Positions 32,669 through 41,548 of a DNA stretch of 64,000 bases are shown piece after piece. Numbering within the stretch: the first letter of the stretch is position 1; the number at the start of each line of letters is the position of its first letter. A program made the translations under genes and the position numbers. The notes beneath the pieces were generated by a model. That model was given only the letters and a program-made list of their open reading frames with translations. It had not been told where the DNA came from and searched no databases. Origin of the DNA: Acetivibrio sp964564015 (GTDB taxonomy: Bacteria; Bacillota; Clostridia; Acetivibrionales; Acetivibrionaceae); NCBI GenBank assembly GCA_964564015.1, contig CAZLZR010000004.1, forward strand, positions 62,001 to 126,000, given 5' to 3'.

Positions 32669-33955
32669 ATGAGTATAAGTGAGGTAAAGAATTATATAGA
32701 AGAAAACAACATACATACAGTTGAGGTGGGCTTTGCAGATATAAACGGAGTCTTGAGAGGAAAAAGACTTCCTGCAAGACATTTTCTAAAAATAGCCCAA
32801 AGCGGGACCGGACTTGCAAAGGCCCCTTTTGCATGGGATGTTCAATGCGGAGTATATGATGATATTGAGATTGCCAACTTTAACAATGGATTTCCGGATA
32901 TGTTTGCGAAACCGATTTTAAATACTTTAAGAAGGATACCATGGAGGGAGGGCAGTGCTTTTGTGTTTGCCAAGCTTGTAGATGAGCATGGAAACCCTGT
33001 GGTTGTAAATCCGCGTGAGGTGCTAAAAAACGTGCTTAGGAGATATGAGGAGAAGGGCTACAGACCTTTGGTGGGGTCGGAACTGGAATTTTACCTTTTT
33101 GATTCAGAGAAAAAACCTGTATTTAATGGAATACAATGCTACTCCTTGTATAGAGGTGCTGAGCTAGAGTATGTAATCGAGGAAATGAGAAATGGACTTG
33201 AGGGTTTGGGAATAGAGCTGGAAGCTTTTCATATAGAGTATGGACCTGGTCAAATTGAAGTTATTCCCGAATACGGGGATGCTTTGGAGATGGCGGATAA
33301 AACTGTCCTAATAAAGAACTCAATAAAGGAAATTGCACGCAAGCATGGGCTTTATGCATCCTTTATGGCAAAACCATGGGCACAGGAATCGGGCAATGGG
33401 TATCATGTACATCAAAGTTTATGGGATGCTGATCTGGAAATTAATTATTTCAATAAGGATAAAAACATAGCAGATAGCTATCTGGCAGGACTTGTGAAGC
33501 ATGCAAGAGACTTTATGGTGCTTGGAGCTCCTACAATAAATGATTATAAACGTTTTCAGCCAAATTCCTTTGCACCCACAAATGCAACCTGGGCCCATGA
33601 CAATAGAACAGTGTCAACACGTTCGTTATTGGGACTTGGGAATGGCAGCAGGTTTGAACAAAGAAACGGTTCAGCGGCTGCAAATCCATACTTGATTATT
33701 GCTGCAAGCCTTGCTTCGGGATTGGATGGAATTGAAAACAGACTAACGCCACCTGAAAATCTTGAAAAAGAGGCTGTTCAATTTCCAAAGACTCTTGATA
33801 CTGCTTTAAATTATTTTGAAGCAAGTACTCTAGCTAAGGAATTCTTTGGTGAAGAATTTGTGAAGTTATTCATTACGTTGGGAAGACATGAGGTGGAACT
33901 TTATAACAGTGCAATAACGGACTGGGAGTGGAACAGATATTTTGAAATTATTTAA
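32669..33955 (+). CDS. Glutamine synthetase-like gamma-glutamylamide ligase (PuuA/GlnA-like)
   Basis: This 428-residue enzyme of the glutamine synthetase superfamily joins glutamate to ammonia or an amine with ATP. It has the beta-grasp N-domain (VEVGFADINGVLRGKRLPA), GSELEFYLF (metal-binding Glu pair), the GNGYHVHQSLWD signature, and RFEQRNGSAAANPYL at the ATP/glutamate site. The length and N-terminus resemble PuuA and other amine-glutamylating members more than the classical enzyme. The class-I amidotransferase at 37158 could be the matching gamma-glutamyl hydrolase. Its place between a methyltransferase and a nitrogenase-like pair points to handling of a small amine. The substrate is not proven. 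Confidence 0.86.
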   Translation: MSISEVKNYIEENNIHTVEVGFADINGVLRGKRLPARHFLKIAQSGTGLAKAPFAWDVQCGVYDDIEIANFNNGFPDMFAKPILNTLRRIPWREGSAFVFAKLVDEHGNPVVVNPREVLKNVLRRYEEKGYRPLVGSELEFYLFDSEKKPVFNGIQCYSLYRGAELEYVIEEMRNGLEGLGIELEAFHIEYGPGQIEVIPEYGDALEMADKTVLIKNSIKEIARKHGLYASFMAKPWAQESGNGYHVHQSLWDADLEINYFNKDKNIADSYLAGLVKHARDFMVLGAPTINDYKRFQPNSFAPTNATWAHDNRTVSTRSLLGLGNGSRFEQRNGSAAANPYLIIAASLASGLDGIENRLTPPENLEKEAVQFPKTLDTALNYFEASTLAKEFFGEEFVKLFITLGRHEVELYNSAITDWEWNRYFEII

Positions 33956-33977
33956 TTGTTAACTATAATACTGGTCA

Positions 33978-34068
33978 GCTGGGCATTTCAAAAGGCGAAA
34001 TTGATGACATTCAAGTATAATGCTTTAAATAATGACTTTTTGAATTGCCCCTAATACCGACCTTATAT
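33978..34068. other. Inverted repeat before nitrogenase-like pair 2
   Basis: GGGCATTTCAAAAGG (about 33982) pairs with CTTTTTGAATTGCCC (about 34036-34050) around a loop of about 40 bases. No T-run follows. It lies between the ligase and the D-like gene and could be an mRNA processing or stabilising site. Confidence 0.4.
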
Positions 34069-34083
34069 AAAGGAGGAAGTATA

Positions 34084-35601
34084 TTGAACTATATAGACGA
34101 AAAAGTAGCACCAAAAAGAGAGGAAAGGCTGGGTACCTGCGTTGACTTTGGAGGATCTGCCTGCGACCTTAAGAAGAAATTCAAGGGAGGATGCATGAAA
34201 AACAACGACAGGGGTTTTTGTCAGGGTTCCATATGCCAACTGCTGCCGGGACTATCAATGCTAAATACCATTCCTGATTCGGTGGTAATAGTTCATGGTT
34301 CACTTGGCTGCGGAGGTGCCGGACACTCACAGAGTGCAGCTGTCAGAGGAAGACAGATGTTAGGCGGAAGTACCAATCCAAGAGGAACTCTGTGGCTGTC
34401 GACAAATTTAAATGAAAAGGATGTTGTTACAGGTGGAGAGGCAAAACTTGAAGAGGCTATTATCGAAGCCGACAGGCGATATCGCCCTGCGTCCATAATT
34501 GTGGTATCCAGTTGTGTTCCCGGAATTATCGGAGATGATTTGGACGGAGTGGTTGCCAAAGTCCAACCGCAAGTAAATGGTATTATACTGCCTGTTCATT
34601 GTGAGGGATTTAAGACAAAGGTAATGGCAACTGCGTATGATGCAGTTTATCATGCCATTTCACGAAATCTTCTCGAAAGTGAAAAGGATAAAGAACGGAT
34701 TTATAAAAATGAAATAGAAGAAGCGACTGAAAAAATTCGTCGCAGTAAGCAGGTTAATCTGATGAATGTGTCATCCGGAACACCAGGAGATGAAAAAGAG
34801 CTTACCAGACTGCTTAATGCTTTAGGACTGGAGGTACGGATTTTTCCGTGTTTTGCTCATCCGGAAGATATGAAATATGCAACACAGGCAGCTTTATCCA
34901 TCAGTACCTGCCCTACACATGATGATTATTTTTTGAAATATTTAAAGGAAAAATATGATGTTCCATATTTGCTTAAATACATGCCAATAGGAATTGAAAA
35001 TACAAATGCATGGCTTAGGGATGTTGCTAAGTTTTTTCATCTCGAGGAAGAGGCGGAACGACTCATTGAGAGGGAGACAGCAGAACTTGAGCTTTCACTT
35101 AAACCAATACGAGAAAATTTAAAAGGGAAAAAAGCCATGCTTAGTTCTGGTGAAGTTCGAACCCTTGCAACAGCCGTATGGCTTAAAGAGCTAGGCTTGG
35201 AAATTGTTGCTGTAAGACCTTATCACTATGATGAATTTGGAGAACCGGCACTTGACAGTTTGATTGAAAAAGATCAGGAATTACAGGTGAATGTTGGAAC
35301 TGTGCAGCCTTTTGAAACTGCAAATATAATTGAAAAAAACAAGCCTGACATCTATCTAGGTCACAATTCTGACAATGTATGGGCTGCAAAATCAGGTATA
35401 CCGGTCCTGCCTATTTATGGAGGTCCTAACACCTATGTGGGTTATACAGGAGCCTTTGATTTGGCAAGAGGCATCAACAGGGTTTTAAAGAATCCCGCAT
35501 TTAATAAAAACATAAGGAAAAATGTAAGACAGCCTTATTTTAGTAATTGGTACACCGATCATCCATATAAATATATTGTACAGGAGGATGAAAATTTATG
35601 A
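34084..35601 (+). CDS. Nitrogenase component 1-like protein, alpha/D type (pair 2)
   Basis: This 505-residue NifD superfamily protein is divergent from pair 1. Cys51, Cys76 and Cys144 (GSICQLL, SLGCGGA, SSCVPGIIGDD) fit the three P-cluster positions. LPVHCEGFKTK follows, and STCPTHDDY carries the Cys aligned with NifD Cys275. The extra N-terminal cysteines (19, 27, 37, 46) are unusual. The region of NifD His442 reads KSGIPVLPIYGGPNTY without His. I chose TTG 34084, 7 bases after AAGGAGG; the alternative TTG at 34045 lies upstream of that ribosome site. It overlaps its K partner (ATGA). No NifH is present. The reaction is unknown, and a non-dinitrogen substrate is likely. Confidence 0.87.
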   Translation: MNYIDEKVAPKREERLGTCVDFGGSACDLKKKFKGGCMKNNDRGFCQGSICQLLPGLSMLNTIPDSVVIVHGSLGCGGAGHSQSAAVRGRQMLGGSTNPRGTLWLSTNLNEKDVVTGGEAKLEEAIIEADRRYRPASIIVVSSCVPGIIGDDLDGVVAKVQPQVNGIILPVHCEGFKTKVMATAYDAVYHAISRNLLESEKDKERIYKNEIEEATEKIRRSKQVNLMNVSSGTPGDEKELTRLLNALGLEVRIFPCFAHPEDMKYATQAALSISTCPTHDDYFLKYLKEKYDVPYLLKYMPIGIENTNAWLRDVAKFFHLEEEAERLIERETAELELSLKPIRENLKGKKAMLSSGEVRTLATAVWLKELGLEIVAVRPYHYDEFGEPALDSLIEKDQELQVNVGTVQPFETANIIEKNKPDIYLGHNSDNVWAAKSGIPVLPIYGGPNTYVGYTGAFDLARGINRVLKNPAFNKNIRKNVRQPYFSNWYTDHPYKYIVQEDENL

Positions 35602-36941
35602 ACGACAGATTTATTGAAAGGCCAAGATCCTTTTGTGCACTTGGCGGTGCAATGTTAACTGCAGGGGCCATACCAGGTGTGGTACCCATACTTCACACAG
35701 CGATGGGCTGCGGAGGAAGTATTTATTGGAACCAGGTTGGAAGTACTGGCTATTTAGGAGCAGGATATTGCGGAGGAATGGCGGTTCCAAGCTCAAATGT
35801 CAAGGAAAAGGACATAATATTTGGTGGTACGGAAAGACTTGCCGAACAAATAGAAAATACGGTTAAACTGGTTGAAGGAGAGCTCTATATTGTTCTTACC
35901 GGTTGTATGACTGACATAATCGGGGATGATATTCACTCAGTCATTAGAGAATTCCGAGAAAGGGATATAAATATAATCGGGGCTGAAACTGGCGGATTTA
36001 AAGGCGACGGGTACAAGGGATATGATCTTGTACTTAAGACCATTATAGAAAATTACATTGAAAAAAAGCCGCAGAAAAGTAAAAACAAAGTGAACTTATG
36101 GGGGATAGTTCCAGGACAGGATGCCTTTTGGAGAGGAAATCTGAATAATTTGAGAGCACTCCTAAGTAAGTTGGGGTTGGAAGTAAACACCTTCTTTAGT
36201 GAAAGCGATACTTTGGAAGGTATAAAAAATTCCGGAGATGCAGCTCTTAACATTTTGGTCTCTGAAGTCTATGGTATAGATTCAGCAGAAGCCTTTAAGG
36301 ATATACATTCTGTGCCTTATATAACTTTCCAACTACCAATCGGACCTTCAGCAACTGAAGAATTTATTAGAAAGGTGAGTAGTGTTCTTGATATAGATAG
36401 TAGTTTGAGTGATAATGTAATTGAGAGTGAAAATTCACTATATTACAGATATGTAGATAGAATCGCAGATACATACAACGATCAGGATTTCCAAAGATAT
36501 GTCGTAGTTGTTGGAGACTGGAACTATTCGGTGGCCCTGACAAGATTTTTGGCAGATGACTTGGGCTGGTTACCGGAATTGACAGTAATTACTGATTTTT
36601 TTGATGAAGATAAAGATGTTAAAATAAATGAGAGTTTAGCCAAGTTATCCTCCGGGTATAAAACAAAAGTCGTATATGAAACTGATGCCTCGGAGGTTCA
36701 GTATCATTTGAGCAGGCATTGGCCCCAGTCAAACGGTCAGAAGTTTTATGATTCGTTTAGTCCGGCATTTGTAATAGGAAGCCATTTGGAACGGCAACTT
36801 GCGGTAAATATTGGAGCAGGGCATTTGACTGTGACATATCCTGTAGGAAATAGAGTTGTGCTGACAAGAGGTTATACGGGTTATATGGGTGGACTTAATT
36901 TGATAGAAGATATTTTCAGTGTGCTTGTTGCGCAGAGGTAA
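35598..36941 (+). CDS. Nitrogenase component 1-like protein, beta/K type (pair 2)
   Basis: This 447-residue NifK-like partner of the preceding subunit has Cys13, Cys38 and Cys103 (SFCALGG, AMGCGGS, LTGCMTDIIGDD) at the P-cluster ligand positions, and GAETGGFKGDGYKGYD follows as in pair 1. The short N-terminus matches group IV-type K subunits. The C-terminal region ends with TRGYTGYMGGLNLIEDIF, closely like pair 1 (SSYLGYHGGLKLLEDIY), so the two pairs share ancestry. It is translationally coupled to the D gene. Both pairs would need a shared reductase from outside the window. Confidence 0.88.
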   Translation: MNDRFIERPRSFCALGGAMLTAGAIPGVVPILHTAMGCGGSIYWNQVGSTGYLGAGYCGGMAVPSSNVKEKDIIFGGTERLAEQIENTVKLVEGELYIVLTGCMTDIIGDDIHSVIREFRERDINIIGAETGGFKGDGYKGYDLVLKTIIENYIEKKPQKSKNKVNLWGIVPGQDAFWRGNLNNLRALLSKLGLEVNTFFSESDTLEGIKNSGDAALNILVSEVYGIDSAEAFKDIHSVPYITFQLPIGPSATEEFIRKVSSVLDIDSSLSDNVIESENSLYYRYVDRIADTYNDQDFQRYVVVVGDWNYSVALTRFLADDLGWLPELTVITDFFDEDKDVKINESLAKLSSGYKTKVVYETDASEVQYHLSRHWPQSNGQKFYDSFSPAFVIGSHLERQLAVNIGAGHLTVTYPVGNRVVLTRGYTGYMGGLNLIEDIFSVLVAQR

Positions 36942-36971
36942 ATAGTTTCTTATTTTTAGCATTTGGAGAAC

Positions 36972-37026
36972 ACTGGTTGCTCATAGTTCAAGATAAAAAG
37001 TTTTATTTTTTATCTTGAGTGAGCAA
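36972..37026. terminator. Bidirectional terminator after pair 2
   Basis: A long stem has TGCTCA and AAGATAAAAA on the left, matched by TTTTTATCTT and TGAGCA on the right, around a short loop. It sits 30 bases after the K-like stop. Confidence 0.7.
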
Positions 37027-37157
37027 TCCTGCTTTAGCAGCAAAGAGACCATAAATGTTGTGGGAAAGTTGAATGAATAAGTAAGGCTGGCTCTAAAATA
37101 TGGGGATTGTGGAAACTTAAATAAAATGAGTAAAATTAATTTGGCAGGTGGTTTGAT

Positions 37158-37868
37158 TTGGGAAAGTTACTTATTATCAAGACAGGAATAACATATGATT
37201 CAGTTATAAAAAAATATGGAGACTATGATTATCAAATTGCCACACAGATTGGAATTCCATATGAAGATCTTTTGGTAGTTCCGGTATATGAGAATATTGA
37301 GCCGGCTTTAACTGGGGAGGTTTCTTCAATTATTATTACCGGATCAGATGCCATGGTTACCGATCTTAAGCCATGGAGCGTAGCAACTGCAAAATGGCTT
37401 CGCCAAATTATTCATAGTGGAATACCTATATTAGGGATCTGCTATGGACATCAGCTTCTTGCTCAAGCTTTAGATGGCTTGGTAGATTACCATCCTTTAG
37501 GAAAGGAATATGGTGAAGTTGAAATAAGTCTTACTGCGGATGGAGAAAAAGACCCGTTGCTTAGTGCATTGCCCTCGAATTTTACAGGATATGTTGCACA
37601 TTCCCAGTCCATAATAAAGCTTCCGCCAAATGCAAGGGTTCTTGCAAAAAGTACTTTTGAGGCTTCACATGCAGTTCGTTTTTGCAAAAACGTATGGGGA
37701 GTTCAATTCCATCCTGAGTTTAATGGAGATATAGCCAGAATACATGTTGAAGAGGAAAAAGAACTACTTGCTATGAATGGGGTTGATGTCGAAAAACTTA
37801 GCCAAAGCATTCAGGATAATGATTATGGAAGGATTCTTCTGCAAAGGTTTTTTGAGCTATCGAAATAA
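37158..37868 (+). CDS. Class-I glutamine amidotransferase (GMP synthase-like GATase1)
   Basis: This 236-residue stand-alone GATase1 domain has the nucleophile Cys in GICYGHQLL (about 96-104) and the His-Glu pair in VQFHPEFNG (about 182-190), a complete catalytic triad. It is like the YfeJ or GMP-synthase-like group, which hydrolyses gamma-glutamyl amide bonds. It starts with TTG 37158, with AGGTGG upstream. It is separated from pair 2 by a terminator, but shares strand and region, and could cleave gamma-glutamyl compounds made by the ligase at 32669. The physiological substrate is unknown. Confidence 0.85.
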   Translation: MGKLLIIKTGITYDSVIKKYGDYDYQIATQIGIPYEDLLVVPVYENIEPALTGEVSSIIITGSDAMVTDLKPWSVATAKWLRQIIHSGIPILGICYGHQLLAQALDGLVDYHPLGKEYGEVEISLTADGEKDPLLSALPSNFTGYVAHSQSIIKLPPNARVLAKSTFEASHAVRFCKNVWGVQFHPEFNGDIARIHVEEEKELLAMNGVDVEKLSQSIQDNDYGRILLQRFFELSK

Positions 37869-37878
37869 TTGCATTGAA

Positions 37879-37925
37879 AATCATCGGACTTTGAAAAATT
37901 AAACTTTCGAGTCGATGATTTTTTA
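37879..37925. terminator. Terminator after the amidotransferase
   Basis: AAAATCATCGGACT pairs with GAGTCGATGATTTTTT in a long stem, ending in a T-run. It lies between two convergent genes and its A-rich left flank may also stop the minus-strand transcript. Confidence 0.82.
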
Positions 37926-37958
37926 TGTGTTAATTGAATTATTCAACCGGTTGAATAG

Positions 37959-38231
37959 TTAGTTTTGTAGCAAGTATTGTAAAGAAGACCAGGATCTTTT
38001 GGAAAAAATAGTTTTGACACCCAGGCGCTGAGCTTCTTTCTTAATATTCTTGCATAGGGCATGATTGACGTAGTCAGTAAAAACCAGTACTAAATCAGAG
38101 TTCTGGGGTATTTCAATGCATTTATGATTACTTTTTCTGCCACTTATATGCTTTAAAATGCAGAAGCCATTTTTGCAAAGGTGGCAATTGATACCTTTTA
38201 TATTGTCTCCCCCAATAATTGTAATACCCAT
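37959..38231 (-). CDS. DUF2325 domain protein
   Basis: This 90-residue soluble protein matches DUF2325: MGITIIGGDNI at the start, a Cys pair region (CHLCKNGFC), then SDLVLVFTDYVNHALCKNIKKEAQ and an Arg-containing C-terminus. Its members are small Rossmann-like proteins with no known reaction, often near redox or metal genes. It lies 4 bases after the alpha/beta hydrolase and shares its promoter. The cysteines may bind metal. Confidence 0.8.
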   Translation of the reverse strand: MGITIIGGDNIKGINCHLCKNGFCILKHISGRKSNHKCIEIPQNSDLVLVFTDYVNHALCKNIKKEAQRLGVKTIFSKRSWSSLQYLLQN

Positions 38232-38235
38232 AGAA

Positions 38236-39015
38236 TCACTCCCTTTCTATTAGCTCCTGATTAAAAAAGTCTACTGAATGTTCAATTAATTCCCGCTTCC
38301 AGGACTGTCTGCTGAATAAATGATCTGCTCCATCAATTACTGTCAATTTTGCCTTATCACCGTAAGTTTCCAGGTATTTTTCCGAAGCGTTCAGTGAAAC
38401 CACTTCATCACCACTCCCGTGGAGTAGAAGTATATCCCCTCTATATTCGGAAGCTATGCTGTAAATATCGGTCTTCTTAATATCTTCAACAAATTTTTTA
38501 CCTATCAATAAACCATCATATTCGTGATAGCCATTATTAAGGAATTCCGAGTAGCCTTGCCCTATAAAATCATTAATTACTATTTCTGACATATTTCCAG
38601 CCGGAGACCAAAGGCATAAAGATTTTATATCTTTACCATGTATTCCTGCAAGCATACTTGCAACAGCTCCACCCATACTGAATCCAACTACGCCTATTCT
38701 TTCGACATCAACAAAGTCGAGGGATTTTACATACTCTAAAATGTTTTCGGCATCTTCCAGTTCACCGGATAAAGTCATATTAATGAATTCTCCGTCACTT
38801 TCTCCGCTGCCGGCAAAGTCGAATCTTACACTAGCAAATCCTAAATCTGCTAATACTTTTGAAAATTTAACAAACATAAAATGCGGGCCCATTTTGTTTC
38901 CACCAAATCCATGAAGTATTATTATTGTTGGAAGCTTTCCGTTTACTTGATCTGGGGTATTAATCATGCCTCTTATGGTTAGGTTTCTGCTTTTTATCTC
39001 AACTGCCTTCTGCAT
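38236..39015 (-). CDS. Alpha/beta hydrolase (serine hydrolase family)
   Basis: This 259-residue hydrolase has the nucleophile elbow GFSMGGAVAS (Ser near 120), an oxyanion HGFGGN near 34, the Asp in LLHGSGDEVV near 202 and the His in DGADHLF near 234, a complete triad. It looks like an esterase or feruloyl-esterase-like member of the broad family. AAAGGAG lies 8 bases upstream of ATG. It leads a two-gene unit whose promoter region carries the shared operator-like motif, so it may belong to the sulfur-responsive set, for instance releasing O-acyl or thioester groups. The substrate is unknown. Confidence 0.88.
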   Translation of the reverse strand: MQKAVEIKSRNLTIRGMINTPDQVNGKLPTIIILHGFGGNKMGPHFMFVKFSKVLADLGFASVRFDFAGSGESDGEFINMTLSGELEDAENILEYVKSLDFVDVERIGVVGFSMGGAVASMLAGIHGKDIKSLCLWSPAGNMSEIVINDFIGQGYSEFLNNGYHEYDGLLIGKKFVEDIKKTDIYSIASEYRGDILLLHGSGDEVVSLNASEKYLETYGDKAKLTVIDGADHLFSRQSWKRELIEHSVDFFNQELIERE

Positions 39016-39054
39016 AGAAAAAACTCCTTTCGATAATAATTTAAAGCAAAGTAA

Positions 39055-39107
39055 GTATATAGGAATACTATTGATTTAATGTTACTATAAATATTATCCA
39101 TTGTCAA
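39055..39107 (-). promoter_or_regulatory. Promoter and operator-like site of the hydrolase unit
   Basis: On the minus strand TTGACA (39107-39102), a 17-bp spacer and TAACAT (39084-39079) are followed by the shared motif, read on the plus strand as ATATAGGAATACTATT at 39057-39072. Compared with the metQ site only one of these 16 bases differs. Confidence 0.72.
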
Positions 39108-39151
39108 CCAAAATATAGTACAAAAATATTGAGTAAATATATATGAATAAA

Positions 39152-39200
39152 AAGCAAAAAGGCCTGATTCCGCAACAATGTGAAACCAGACCTTTTAGCA
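39152..39200. terminator. Hairpin with T/A-rich flanks
   Basis: AAAAAGGCCTGATTCC pairs imperfectly with GAAACCAGACCTTTT. The flanking A and T runs make it a possible bidirectional terminator between the minus-strand surface-protein remnant and the hydrolase. Otherwise I see nothing in 39110-39396. Confidence 0.5.
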
Positions 39201-39396
39201 CTATATAAGTTTGTCAAGGAAAATTAAGTTATAACTACTACAACTATACAACAAAAGAGTTAATACTGTACCCAATCATCTTAAAAGAATTATGGACAAG
39301 CCGATTGAAATACCCTCTCGTTGATAAGTGATAGCATGGAAAAATCTCAGAGGTTATTATACATAATAACATTTTGGTAAATAAGGTATGTATCAG

Positions 39397-40912
39397 TTAG
39401 GGTTTAATAAAGTAATTTTTGTCAGCAAAATATCCCCTATATGACCCAAAGTTTTTAGAATCACTATTTAGTTCAGCATAAGTTATTCTATTGTAATAAT
39501 CATAGTAAGCATTACCACCCATAACTTGAATAAATGGTATTAATGGTATCAATATTTCGTTATAAGCACTTAAATCAACCTCATTCGGATAGGAATAATG
39601 ACTACCTTCATCAAAATAAATATATTTAGGGTTACTAAATTACCGTCATTATCTTTAAAGTAAAATTTAACCATGTGTGAACCAATATTAAGTTCACATT
39701 TGTATCTATCACGGTAAGCAGTTATATCAGGAACGTGAGGATTATTAAAATCTTCCGATAATTCGAAAGTAATGTTACTGAATAATTTTTTTAGATCATT
39801 TATTGATATTAATACAGCTTCATTATTAATATCGGACGGAGAAGCGATTAAGTTTGTTATAACCTGTTTGCCGTTTAGAATGAGTTCCACAGGTTTACTA
39901 GGATTGATTATTCTGGGAATAGGATTGGGGTCGCGTTCATTATAATCTATTATTATTTTTTTCGTATCTGCTTCCCACTCCACATCACAACCTATACTTT
40001 CACAAATAAACCTTAAAGGAACCATCGTTCTCCCGTTTATAATTATAGGTGCAACATCTAAATCAAAGTATATATCGTTGATGTATGCTTTTTTACTGTT
40101 TGCCTGTAGTTTTATAGTTCTATCTTTTTTATACGCGGTAATAGTTTTTGTTGAATCATCCCAGTTGATTTGAACACCTGTTTCTTCAAAAATATTCCTT
40201 AGAGGCACTAAGATCCTTCCGTTTAAATTAATAGGTTCTACATCAAAATCTAAAACTTTCCGATTTAACGATACAGTATAAATAATAACGTTAGGCTTAA
40301 CATGTTTTTCAACAAAATTTAAAATTCAATTGGGTATCTTACTTCCAGTATATTAAAGGAAGAGTCTCCGGCAGTTTCAAATACAACAGTTTGAACAGAT
40401 TTCTCACTAGAGAGATTTACTTTATGATAGCCACTTGCACGAAAATTCATAGTGCTTCCTGCATAATACTGATAAAAATTGCCGAGTATTTTCATAATTC
40501 CATTTGTTAATAGTCCTTTATGACTTTCTGTTGATCTGGTCAAAAAGTCGCCATTTATCATAATAAAGTCATCCGAATTAACCATCTTTAAAATGCCAGA
40601 ACTACTTTCACCTTTTAGCGATTGTATCTTATAGGATCCTTTTATATTTAAGTTACCGCTATTTACAAACAAAATTCCACCAGGTTGAATTAAGTCTCCA
40701 TTAATTTGCATTTTCCCATTATTTAAGTTAAGAGTTCCAGAATTTATATATAAATTTCCGTTTATTTCTAAATTGTGGCCGGCCAAATCAAAATTTTTAT
40801 TAATAGTAACACTGCTATTAATAACTCTATCAGTTGTAAGACTTCCTGAAAGTTCTTCACTAGAAGCGAATGCTATCTGATTAAAATTAGTTACGCAGAT
40901 AACAAGTGTCAT
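39397..40912 (-). pseudogene. Frameshifted secreted surface protein with copper amine oxidase-like N domain
   Basis: Two reading frames look like one broken gene. The first (40912-40319) has a hydrophobic signal region ending FASSEE and a beta-helix-like stretch rich in short N/G repeats (INGNLYINSGTLNLNNGKM). A stop and frame change at about 40319 interrupts it. The next frame continues with VEPINLNGRILVPLRNIFEETG and a second VPLRFICESIG, a copper amine oxidase N-terminal (stalk) domain pair. A second shift near 39625 follows: the frame after it reads on without stops as YIYFDEGSHYSYPNEVD to the TAA at 39397. The basic signal N-terminus lies upstream of the ATG and lacks a start codon. This is either gene decay or two sequencing errors. 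Confidence 0.65.
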
Positions 40913-41154
40913 TAATAGAAGAATATATCTTTTTACTTTTTTAAACGCTATTTTAATACCTTCCTTTTAAATATCAATTTTTTCTATGCTTGATAAGCAT
41001 TTCCTTGGTGGAAAAGCAAGCTAAAGCTATACGTAAATTCCAAGGCATAAGGAAATGATATTTGATATGTAAATTGTACCAAAATTCAAATGTTTTCACA
41101 AGCAACAGACATAATTTTTAATGACCACTCCATTTGTCTCTATAGTTGGGGGTA

Positions 41155-41210
41155 TTCTAAGTCAGATAGCATCCAATATAACTAACTATTGGATGCTATC
41201 TGACTTAGAA
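41155..41210. repeat. Perfect 24-bp inverted repeat with 8-base loop
   Basis: The left arm 41155-41178 (starts TTCTAAGTCAGATAGC) is the exact complement of 41187-41210 (ends GACTTAGAA). No T-run follows. It lies exactly at the left edge of a truncated helicase frame, so it may be the scar or end of a mobile element. Confidence 0.85.
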
Positions 41211-41548
41211 CTAGTACAGTTCTATTTCCTATACCTACACCCATAGTAGAATACAAAAAAGAACAATTGGATACCAAGGAAGAATTTATAGATACTATAG
41301 TGTTTCCAGAAATTATTATCAAATTGAAGCAGGGAATGGGAAGATTGATTCGATGTGAAACAGATACCGGGATTATAGCAGTTCTGGATTTTAGGATTAG
41401 TAAAAACGGCAAGGACAGGAAGCGGGTATTGAAAGCTTTGAACCATTTTAGAGTGACAGATTCAATTGATGATGTAAGGGATTTTATTAGAGAAGTGAAG
41501 GAAGAGGATTATTTCAAAAATGAAGGGTTAAGAATTAGTTTAAATTGA
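41204..41548 (+). pseudogene. C-terminal remnant of a DinG-type DNA helicase
   Basis: The frame is open from the inverted repeat to 41548 and carries FPEIIIKLKQGMGRLIRCETDTG, the motif V/VI region (Q-x-x-GR-x-IR) of DinG/XPD-like helicases, then the usual IAVLDFRI and a charged tail. The motor domain is missing and a stop precedes the fragment, so it is a truncated gene. It may have been cut by the event that left the inverted repeat. Confidence 0.72.

Noticed and set aside
33970..33990. A fifth copy of the antiterminator hairpin before nitrogenase-like pair 2 (ACTGG-TCAG-CTGG).
   Set aside because: The inner stem pairs only with two G-T pairs, the outer stem and GA element are missing, and no terminator overlaps it.
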